This document shows, piece by piece, positions 7,485 through 13,535 of a stretch of 16,254 nt of DNA. The stretch's first letter is position 1; each line of letters opens with the position of its first letter. The translations under genes and the position numbers were made by a program. Source of the stretch: Vulcanimicrobiota bacterium. Its GTDB lineage: Bacteria > Vulcanimicrobiota > Vulcanimicrobiia > Vulcanimicrobiales > Vulcanimicrobiaceae. Under the pieces are notes generated by a model. It had not been told where the DNA came from, did no database searches, and was given only the letters and a program-made list of their open reading frames with translations. The DNA is taken from positions 1-16,254 of the forward strand of contig JACRUB010000096.1 in assembly GCA_014305015.1 (NCBI GenBank). The letters are read 5' to 3'.

Positions 7485-8178
7485 CGTTCAAGCATTTCTG
7501 CTCCTGTGGACGCTAATTCTCGGCAGTTGCGCTCCGAACAGTGCGTGGAGCGTCATGCGCGTCACCCAGGATGCGCTCGCTACTCAGCCGCACGAGTGCA
7601 TCCCTCTTGGCTGGAACGTGGTGCCGGTCGTTAACCACTATTTTGCTCCGGGAACATCTGTTGAGTTAACGGAGGAAGGGATCTGGATCCCCGCCGCATG
7701 GATCGGAAGCGTTCGGCAAGGCCGCAGCACAAGCGACGTACGGCAAATCCGCACGGTCCTCGCCGCACTCCGAAAGGCAGCGCTCATCCAGACGCGAGAA
7801 GTGGGAAAATCACTGCAGTACCGTCTGACGGCCGAAGGACTCAAATATTACTACGACGAGAACGACTACAAGAATAATCCCGCGCACCTGTCGTATCTGT
7901 GCTACTCGCACATCGTGCCGGTGCGCGTCGTTTGGAGCAGTCCTGTCAAATCGGAGCAATTTCGCGCAGGAATCGCCTGGCAAGCATCACCGCCCGCACA
8001 GTGGGCAAGTGACCCGGTGCTGCGCGCTCACACGGTGGTGCTCTCGCCGACGTCAACGACCGTAGTAGCCAGTTTCAAGAAGCAAGGTCATCAGTGGTAC
8101 TTGCAAAGGCTCGAGGAGCCCGGAATCGGACTTCCCAAAGTTGCTGATCCAAAGGCTTGGACACAGCAAACGCATTAG
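7471..8178 (+). CDS. Hypothetical lipoprotein with a winged-helix-like segment
   Basis: This is a 235-residue protein of unknown function. The start chosen is ATG 7471, inside the last codons of the aminotransferase remnant in another frame, because it gives a clean lipoprotein signal: MKSRSVQAFLLLWTLILGSC with Cys20 in the lipobox. The open frame continues upstream to 6727, but that part is the aminotransferase remnant. Residues about 88-128 (DVRQIRTVLAALRKAALIQT, then VGKSLQYRLTAEGLKYYY) look like a small winged helix with a wing-type 'Y-x-LT-x-x-G' end. Residues 129-156 read DENDYKNNPAHLSYLCYSHI then VPVRVVW. The C-terminal part is probably beta-rich. The gene abuts the convergent serine hydrolase gene with no gap. 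Confidence 0.75.
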   Translation: MKSRSVQAFLLLWTLILGSCAPNSAWSVMRVTQDALATQPHECIPLGWNVVPVVNHYFAPGTSVELTEEGIWIPAAWIGSVRQGRSTSDVRQIRTVLAALRKAALIQTREVGKSLQYRLTAEGLKYYYDENDYKNNPAHLSYLCYSHIVPVRVVWSSPVKSEQFRAGIAWQASPPAQWASDPVLRAHTVVLSPTSTTVVASFKKQGHQWYLQRLEEPGIGLPKVADPKAWTQQTH

Positions 8179-8964
8179 TTACAGCAGCGAACGGATCTCG
8201 CGCATAAACGGTCCGAAGCGCGCGTTGTGTTCCGGTGTTGATTCCAGTCCGGTGTACACGACGATGATGTAACGCCTCCCGTCCGGTAACGCGAGAATGC
8301 CGCCGTCGTGTGTCACCTCGTCGGTATCGCCGGTCTTGTGCGCGAAATGGTCGTGTGGCTCGAGCCCGTTGCTGAGTTTGTCGTTGAACTGTTGTTTTGC
8401 GAGAATGTCTCGCAGCAGCGGTGCGTACGGGAGTGCATCCGTTGCAATCAATTCGAATAAACGCGCCGCGTCGCGCGCGCTATGCCGGTTGCGATTGACT
8501 CCGTCCCACTCGGGGTCGAAGATGAGCGGTTCGCTGCCTGAGAGTTTGCGATAGAAGGCTGTATCCGGTAACCGGAGTTTTTCTTGCGCGATGTGCGTTG
8601 CGCGCTCGCGACCGCAAATATCGTAGAGCATGTTGGTTGCGACATTGTCGGAATGCGTGAGCGCGCGCTCGACGATCAGTGAAAGCGGCCCGCGAAAGCC
8701 GGTTACGAAGGGCGACTCGGCGTCATTCGTCGTCATGTTCCAATCGCTCACTTCGAACGATTGATCGAGGCTGAGCTCGCCGCGCTCGACCAACTCCAGC
8801 GTGGCTGCGGCCAGCGGCGTCTTGAGCATGCTGGCGGGATACAGGTAGGTATCCGGGTCGAGCTCGAGTGCCGCTGTAACCCCGTCGAGGGGCTTAAGGA
8901 CCAACTGGGACTGCTCGAGTATCGCGTTCTTGAGCGCCTGGCGCGCCTGGTCTTCATTTATCAT
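8179..8964 (-). CDS. Class A beta-lactamase-fold serine hydrolase (no signal peptide)
   Basis: This 261-residue protein of the serine beta-lactamase/PBP-like superfamily carries the three classical motifs: S45-M-L-K48 within PASMLKTP (nucleophile and general base), S105-D106-N107 within HSDNVATN, and K210-T211-G212 within AHKTGDTDE. Class A enzymes usually also have an omega-loop ExxLN motif with the deacylating Glu166. The corresponding stretch here (EPLIFDPEWDGVNRNRHSAR, residues 145-164) has no clear ExxLN. An in-frame TAA (8974-8976 on the plus strand) sits 12 nt before the ATG, so no N-terminal extension exists and no export signal is visible. It may be a cytoplasmic esterase or amidase-type hydrolase or PBP-like protein; resistance should not be assumed. 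It diverges from the efflux operon. Confidence 0.82.
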   Translation of the reverse strand: MINEDQARQALKNAILEQSQLVLKPLDGVTAALELDPDTYLYPASMLKTPLAAATLELVERGELSLDQSFEVSDWNMTTNDAESPFVTGFRGPLSLIVERALTHSDNVATNMLYDICGRERATHIAQEKLRLPDTAFYRKLSGSEPLIFDPEWDGVNRNRHSARDAARLFELIATDALPYAPLLRDILAKQQFNDKLSNGLEPHDHFAHKTGDTDEVTHDGGILALPDGRRYIIVVYTGLESTPEHNARFGPFMREIRSLL

Positions 8965-9034
8965 TCGGCGGCCTTATTCTTCAACTGCATCCAACTGCCG
9001 CTCGCCTGCGTTACAGAGAGAAGTAGGTCTGCAA

Positions 9035-9046
9035 GCAAGTACTTGC
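9035..9046. promoter_or_regulatory. Perfect 12-bp palindrome, probable operator half of a pair
   Basis: GCAAGTACTTGC is its own reverse complement. It overlaps the likely -35 element of the plus-strand operon promoter and lies in the divergent region between the serine hydrolase and the STAS gene. A near-identical copy lies 43 bp away centre to centre (9078-9089), about four helical turns, so both sites would face the same side of the DNA. The TetR regulator encoded within the operon is the obvious candidate ligand, but this is inferred from position only. Confidence 0.6.
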
Positions 9047-9071
9047 ACTGGAATTCCGGAAGTAGTATTCT
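9044..9071 (+). promoter_or_regulatory. Candidate sigma70-type promoter of the STAS-lolA-like-tetR-emrAB-tolC operon
   Basis: TTGCAC (9044-9049) and TATTCT (9066-9071) are separated by 16 bp, a fair match to -35 and -10 elements. Transcription would begin at about 9077-9080, on the second palindrome copy. The leader to the STAS start codon would be about 40 nt and includes AGGAG at 9109-9113. No other good promoter candidate was noticed between here and 15368, which fits a single transcript. Confidence 0.5.
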
Positions 9072-9077
9072 ATGCAT

Positions 9078-9089
9078 GCAAGTACTTAC
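9078..9089. promoter_or_regulatory. Near-palindromic second operator copy
   Basis: GCAAGTACTTAC differs from the perfect palindrome at 9035-9046 by one base. It overlaps the predicted transcription start. With the first copy it brackets the promoter, an arrangement suited to repression by a dimeric regulator binding both sites. Confidence 0.55.
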
Positions 9090-9115
9090 TTCGGTAAGGA
9101 AATTTATAGGAGACT

Positions 9116-9415
9116 ATGGGACCGCCCGTGTTTACGTCACCTTCGACCCTCTCGGATGAAGCCTTCGACCGGCTGCTTAGCAAGGTCACTGATGCCATCG
9201 AGGCAGGCTCGAAAGAAATCATTCTCGCGCTCGATGCGCTGGCCGTCTTGGACTCGGCCGCCATCAGGCGCCTCATCACGCTCTTGCGCCGCATTCGCGA
9301 GGCCGGTGCCGAGCTAACCCTTGCGGTCAGCCGCATAGATATACTACGCACGCTCCGGGTTACGGCGCTCGATAAAGTTTTTCGCATCATCGGATCGGCG
9401 GAGGCCGCGGCATGA
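9116..9415 (+). CDS. STAS-domain protein (anti-sigma-factor-antagonist-like)
   Basis: This 99-residue protein consists of a single STAS domain. The core is IILALDALAVLDSAAIRRLI, with Asp46-Ser47 where SpoIIAA-like antagonists carry the phosphorylatable Ser/Thr, then LLRRIREAGAELTLA and the C-terminal helix RIDILRTLRVTALDKVFRII. Such domains act as switches for anti-sigma factors (SpoIIAA, RsbV) or as partners of ABC lipid transporters (MlaB). No anti-sigma kinase and no ABC ATPase is in this window, so its partner is unknown. The start has a good ribosome-binding site (AGGAG about 5 nt upstream) and is the first gene of the operon. Its stop overlaps the next start as ATGA, indicating translational coupling to the periplasmic protein. 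Confidence 0.82.
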   Translation: MGPPVFTSPSTLSDEAFDRLLSKVTDAIEAGSKEIILALDALAVLDSAAIRRLITLLRRIREAGAELTLAVSRIDILRTLRVTALDKVFRIIGSAEAAA

Positions 9416-10062
9416 AACGCCTAGCCATGTTCGTCCTTTTTGCGCTGATGGCATCGGCCGGCGTGCCGGTCTCGGCGCAGCAGTCGGAATCGCACGCCCT
9501 CGTGCAAAAAATGATCGAGCGCAATCCGGATTTGCGTACGTTTCAAGCGCGCATCCACGCGGATGTGCGCTTGTTGAGCTTTCCGTTCTATTCGCCCAAG
9601 CTCGACGGCACGTCGTACTTCAAACGTCCCGACAATTATCAGGTCGTGTTCGACCGCGTGCCTCCGTTCGCACGCGGGCTCGATCACTTTTTCTCCGATC
9701 TCGCCGACCCGTCCACCTGGGAGCGCCGCTTCGATATCACCATCGAAGGGCGTCCTGAGTCCAGCGGCCGCCGCGTGATTCAAATGAAGCTTGTTGCGAA
9801 AATCCGCGGCATGATCGATCACACAGATGTCTATGTCGATCCTGGCACGTATGAAGTCGTGCGATTGCAGTGGCACTATTACAACGGCGGCGTTATCACG
9901 ATGGATCAGACGTACCGCAACGTCGGCACCTTCAACATGCTCTCAAGTCAGCACGCCGAGATCCATGTTCCGCACATCCGTGCGGTCGCGGATTCGCAAT
10001 ACAGCGAGTATCACACGAATATCGCTGTAAGCGACAGCGTCTTTACGGAGTTACACAAGTGA
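9412..10062 (+). CDS. Exported LolA/LolB-like (lipoprotein-sorting-fold) protein
   Basis: This is a 216-residue secreted protein. The N-terminal signal peptide has a Val20-Ser-Ala22 motif just before QQ, suggesting signal peptidase I cleavage and a soluble periplasmic product; no lipobox is present. The mature part is a run of amphipathic beta-strands: IHADVRLLSFPF, then TSYFKRPDNYQVVF, DITIEGRPESSGRRVIQMKL, DVYVDPGTYEVVRLQWHYYN and GGVITMDQTYRNVG. This looks like the half-open beta-barrel of LolA/LolB-type lipid carriers. 'VDPxTYEVVRLQ' is the strand-turn signature that most suggests this fold. It overlaps both neighbours (ATGA upstream, GTGA downstream), so it is coupled to an efflux system. 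Carrying a hydrophobic ligand to or from the exporter is plausible but unproven. Confidence 0.7.
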   Translation: MKRLAMFVLFALMASAGVPVSAQQSESHALVQKMIERNPDLRTFQARIHADVRLLSFPFYSPKLDGTSYFKRPDNYQVVFDRVPPFARGLDHFFSDLADPSTWERRFDITIEGRPESSGRRVIQMKLVAKIRGMIDHTDVYVDPGTYEVVRLQWHYYNGGVITMDQTYRNVGTFNMLSSQHAEIHVPHIRAVADSQYSEYHTNIAVSDSVFTELHK

Positions 10063-10667
10063 TCGTTCGAGAGACACCCCGTCCGTGTGTTGAAGACACG
10101 CGCGAGCGTATCTTCAATGCAGCCCGCGAGATCTTTGCGCTCAAGGGACCGCATGGTACAACGACTCGTGAAATCGCAGACCGCGCGGGCGTGAATGAAG
10201 CAACGCTCTTCCGCCATTTCGGAAACAAGAGTGCGCTGCTTGATGCGATGAAAGAGTGGTTCTGCCAAAATAAGGAAGAGCGCCTTCGGGAAATGTACGA
10301 TTCGCTTCCGGGTGAGATTGAAGCGGATCTGAAGATTATCGGACGGTTCATGATCGAGGGTATGACGGCCAACAAAGACCTTATTCGCGTTGCGTTGCTG
10401 GAGGAAGCTGCCGACCCCGAAGGTGTGCATGTTCCTTGGCGGATGCCCAAAATTTCTCGTGATTATCTCACCAAATTCTTGGAAAGCTATGTGGCGCGGG
10501 GGGAGCTTCATGGCGATCCCGTGATTTTAGCTAGAATCTATGTGGGATACTTTTTTGCCTACATCATGGGGAGCGGCCTTTGGAAGCAATCCGCGATCCT
10601 CAGCCCTGATGAAGCAGTGGATACATTCGTCAACATTTTTTTGAACGGCGCAAGGAGCATCACGTAA
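10059..10667 (+). CDS. TetR/AcrR-family transcriptional regulator
   Basis: This 202-residue regulator has the TetR N-terminal DNA-binding domain: RERIFNAAREIFALKGPHGT, then TTREIADRAGVNEATLFRHF and GNKSALLDAM (about residues 16-64). The recognition helix is around AGVNEATLFRHFGNK. The C-terminal two-thirds is a variable, probably ligand-binding and dimerising, helical domain. I chose the GTG at 10059 because it overlaps the previous stop as GTGA, has GGAG about 8 nt upstream, and gives the usual TetR length; the open frame extends upstream but only as an overlap of the preceding gene. The stop overlaps the emrA-like start (TAATG). It most likely represses its own operon through the paired palindromes near 9040 and 9084, relieved by a pump substrate. 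Confidence 0.92.
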   Translation: MIVRETPRPCVEDTRERIFNAAREIFALKGPHGTTTREIADRAGVNEATLFRHFGNKSALLDAMKEWFCQNKEERLREMYDSLPGEIEADLKIIGRFMIEGMTANKDLIRVALLEEAADPEGVHVPWRMPKISRDYLTKFLESYVARGELHGDPVILARIYVGYFFAYIMGSGLWKQSAILSPDEAVDTFVNIFLNGARSIT

Positions 10668-11989
10668 TGGAATCCGTCGAAACAGCAAAGCCAACCACGG
10701 GTACGATTCCCACCAATGGGAATGGAAAACCGGCCGCACCCGCGCAAGAAGCCGTAGTGGACAAACCGAAGCGCGAGGCCAACCCCAACGTGCGCCGTGC
10801 AATGATTGCCGTCGGAGCCATTGCAGTTATTTTGTTGCTGATCTGGGGCGTGAAGTATTTTCTTTATGCCAGGAGCCACCAAACCACCGATGATGCCCGC
10901 ATCGACGCTTCCGCCGTTTCGGTAACGAGCAAGATCGCCGAGCGCGTCAACCAAATTTTTGTTGATACTGATCAGCCGGTCCACAAGGGCCAGGTGCTCA
11001 TTCAACTCGATAGCCGCGATGAGCGCTCTCGTCTAGCCCAGGCGCAGGCCGCCGTTAATGCGCAGCGCGCCCAAGCCGCTGCTGCCCAATCGAATGTCAC
11101 CTTGACGCAACAGACCGTTGCGGCGCAAGCCACCGAGAGCCTTGGCGGCATCACCTCCGCACAGTCAGGCATTTCGGGTGCGCAGGCCAATGTAGACGTT
11201 GCGCGCGCCGGAATTACGACCGCGCAAGCAGGAGTGCCGGCAGCTCAAGAAGCGCTGAACCGCGCCAATGCAGATTTGCACCGAACTGAGTCGCTCGTTT
11301 CGACCGGCGATATTCCGAAATCCCAACTCGACGCGGCGCGTGCAAACGCAGCCGGCGCGCAAGCGCAGTATCAGCAGGCCGTTGCGAATGTCTCGGCGGC
11401 CCAAGATCGTCTTTCCGCCGCGTCAACCTCGATTGGTTCCGCGCAAGGACAATTGAACGCGGCGCAGGGCAAGCTGCAAGAGTCAACCTCGCCGGCGCGT
11501 GTTGCCGCTTCGCAAGCGCAGGCCAACGCTGCTTTCGCGACCGTCGGAAGCTTGCTGGCACAACTCCAGCTTGCAAAAGATCAAGTGAGCGAAACGCGCA
11601 TCGTTGCACCGGTTGATGGATTTGTCGGCGAGAAGAATGCCGAACTCGGCCAAACGGTCGCGCCGGGTACGCCGCTCATGACCATCATTCCGTCGAAGGA
11701 CATCCACGTCACCGCGAACTTTAAAGAAACGCAACTGGGCAGTATTCGTCCCGGACAACCCGTCGACATCACGGTCGATGCATATAAGGGCACCACATTC
11801 CACGGGCACGTTGTTGCGATCAACCCTGCATCGCAGAGCACCTATTCGCTCGTGCCGGCGCAAAATGCCAGCGGCAACTTCATCAAAGTTACGCAGCGAA
11901 TCCCGGTGAAGATCGCGTTCGATAACCCGCCTGCAGATAAACCCTTGCGCCCCGGCATGTCCGTCGTAGCGTCGGTCAAAGTTAAGTAA
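10667..11989 (+). CDS. emrA: EmrA/HlyD-type periplasmic adaptor (membrane fusion protein)
   Basis: This 440-residue inner-membrane-anchored adaptor would join the MFS pump to the outer-membrane channel. Residues 1-43 are a cytoplasmic Pro/Asn-rich tail, and a transmembrane helix spans about 44-67 (MIAVGAIAVILLLIWGVKYF). TTDDARIDASAVSVTSKIAE and VHKGQVLIQLDSRD form the first half of the lipoyl domain. A long Ala/Gln-rich alpha-helical hairpin covers about 120-305; its turn is around TESLVSTGDIPKSQLD, the tip expected to meet TolC. VSETRIVAPVDGFVGEKN (from residue 307) closes the lipoyl domain, followed by a beta-barrel (VTANFKETQLGSIRPGQPVD). The ATG overlaps the tetR stop (TAATG), with AAGGAG at 10652-10657. 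The helical hairpin contains GI-x-x-AQ repeats. Confidence 0.93.
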   Translation: MESVETAKPTTGTIPTNGNGKPAAPAQEAVVDKPKREANPNVRRAMIAVGAIAVILLLIWGVKYFLYARSHQTTDDARIDASAVSVTSKIAERVNQIFVDTDQPVHKGQVLIQLDSRDERSRLAQAQAAVNAQRAQAAAAQSNVTLTQQTVAAQATESLGGITSAQSGISGAQANVDVARAGITTAQAGVPAAQEALNRANADLHRTESLVSTGDIPKSQLDAARANAAGAQAQYQQAVANVSAAQDRLSAASTSIGSAQGQLNAAQGKLQESTSPARVAASQAQANAAFATVGSLLAQLQLAKDQVSETRIVAPVDGFVGEKNAELGQTVAPGTPLMTIIPSKDIHVTANFKETQLGSIRPGQPVDITVDAYKGTTFHGHVVAINPASQSTYSLVPAQNASGNFIKVTQRIPVKIAFDNPPADKPLRPGMSVVASVKVK

Positions 11990-11995
11990 CCTAAA

Positions 11996-13525
11996 ATGCG
12001 CGAATCTCACGTAATTGAGTACGGCCTGCGCCGGGCTCTGGTTACCGCCGCCGTGATCTTGGCAACCGTGCTCGAGATCGTGGACGTTACGATCGTCAAC
12101 GTCGCGCTGCCGAACGTTCAGGGAAACTTCGGCGTCGCGGTCGATCAGGGTATTTGGATCGTTACGGGCTACATTATTGCCAACGTCATCGTCATCCCGA
12201 TTTCTCCGTGGCTGCAAGTCCGCTTCGGACGACGCGCGTACTACATCGCATCGATCGCTCTGTTCACAGGTGCGTCGTTGATGTGCGGACTGGCCGGATC
12301 GTTCGGCGCGCTGGTGTTTTGGCGCATCGTGCAGGGACTTGGCGGCGGCGGCCTGCTCTCGACCTCGCAAGCGATCTTGCGGGAAACCTATCCGCTAAGC
12401 GAACAAGGAAAAGCGACCGGTCTTTTCTCGATGGGAGTCTTAGTTGGTCCGGCGCTCGGCCCATTGCTTGGTGGAATCATCACCGACCAGCTGTCGTGGC
12501 GGTGGGCGTTCTTTATCAATATTCCGCTCGGAATCTTAGCCGCCGTGCTAGCCTATTTCTTCCTGCGCAATCCGGCCAAACCGCAGAAGAGCAAGCTCGA
12601 TTGGATTGGGCTTGCCTTTCTCGCCGCTGGGCTCGGCGCAATGCAGTACGTTTTAGACCAAGGGCAGACCAAGGATTGGTTTGACGATCTCTCGATCCGC
12701 TGGTTCACTTTCACGAGCGTTGCGTCGCTCGCCTCATTCGTCGCCTGGACGCTTCGATCCAAGATTCCAATCGTGGATTTGCATGTACTTAAATATCGGG
12801 CCGTCGTCACCGGCAGTATCTTAGGCGCGGTCTTGGGCATCAGCTTGTACGGATCGATTGTTGTTCTGCCGCAGTACGTGCAGAATTCACTTGGCTTCAC
12901 TGCCACCGCGTCGGGACAACTGATCTTAATTCGAGCTCTGGGGGTCGCGCTAATGACCCCCTTCATCGCGGTCGTTGCCGGAAAGAACCTAATCGACCCG
13001 CGTATTCTTATCGGCACCGGATTCACGGTGGTGGGGATAGCCAATTGGCTTATGGCCGCCGTGACCACCAGCGATTCCGGCTTTTGGACGTTCGGGGCTT
13101 CACTTGCAGTGAGCGGACTCGGCCTGGGGATGATCTTTGTCCCCCTGTCGATCTCCGTCTTAAGTGCCGTGCCCGCTCAAGAAGTCCCGAAAGCCGCCGC
13201 ATTCTTTAATCTCTCGCGCCAGATCGGTGGAAGTATTGCGACTGCGGTCTTGGTCACGATTCTTACTCGCGCCGACGCCGTACATCAGACGGCGCTTGCC
13301 GCCGGCATCGCACACCACGTACAGTCCGTGCAGACGTTCTTGAGTGGTGCCGGCTCCAGTGCTTCGGGGCTGCAACAGCTCTACTCGATGGTGGCCGGTC
13401 AGGCGCTCGTGCTTTCGTACGCGGACACCGCGCGAGTCACGGCGATTATTTCGATCTGCCTTGCCCCGCTCGTGCTTTTACTGCGGCGTCCAAAGACGCA
13501 CGCCGCTCCTTTAACGGTTGAATAG
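11996..13525 (+). CDS. emrB: EmrB-type MFS exporter (DHA2 family, 14 TM)
   Basis: This 509-residue proton-driven multidrug or lipid exporter sits in the inner membrane. It starts with the DHA2 signature around EIVDVTIVNVALPNVQGNFG (acidic residue in TM1), then QGIWIVTGYIIANVIVIPIS and a loop WLQVRFGRRAYY corresponding to motif A. VFWRIVQGLGGGGLLSTSQA resembles motif B, and GVLVGPALGPLLGGIITD is the antiporter motif C. WRWAFFINIPLGILAAVLAY is typical of EmrB relatives. Further hydrophobic segments continue to the C-terminus, consistent with 14 helices. It begins 6 nt after the adaptor stop with only a weak ribosome-binding site, suggesting coupled translation. Substrate cannot be read from sequence; the upstream LolA-like gene raises the possibility of lipids. 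Confidence 0.93.
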   Translation: MRESHVIEYGLRRALVTAAVILATVLEIVDVTIVNVALPNVQGNFGVAVDQGIWIVTGYIIANVIVIPISPWLQVRFGRRAYYIASIALFTGASLMCGLAGSFGALVFWRIVQGLGGGGLLSTSQAILRETYPLSEQGKATGLFSMGVLVGPALGPLLGGIITDQLSWRWAFFINIPLGILAAVLAYFFLRNPAKPQKSKLDWIGLAFLAAGLGAMQYVLDQGQTKDWFDDLSIRWFTFTSVASLASFVAWTLRSKIPIVDLHVLKYRAVVTGSILGAVLGISLYGSIVVLPQYVQNSLGFTATASGQLILIRALGVALMTPFIAVVAGKNLIDPRILIGTGFTVVGIANWLMAAVTTSDSGFWTFGASLAVSGLGLGMIFVPLSISVLSAVPAQEVPKAAAFFNLSRQIGGSIATAVLVTILTRADAVHQTALAAGIAHHVQSVQTFLSGAGSSASGLQQLYSMVAGQALVLSYADTARVTAIISICLAPLVLLLRRPKTHAAPLTVE

Positions 13526-13535
13526 GAGAACTATT

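Noticed and set aside
8965..9034. Promoter for the minus-strand serine hydrolase gene
   Set aside because: A TTGCTT with a weak TGTAAC-like element at 17 bp can be drawn on the minus strand, but the -10 match is too poor to annotate.
9072..9317. 81-codon ORF beginning on the second palindrome
   Set aside because: It is out of frame with the STAS gene, which has the ribosome-binding site and a recognisable domain; the ORF has no motif.
9870..10058. Extended N-terminus of the TetR regulator
   Set aside because: It overlaps the LolA-like gene in another frame; the GTG at 10059 with GGAG upstream gives normal TetR length.
11483..12370. 295-codon minus-strand ORF across the emrA-emrB junction
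   Set aside because: Antisense to two well-recognised genes, with low-complexity Arg/Asp/Asn composition and no domain.
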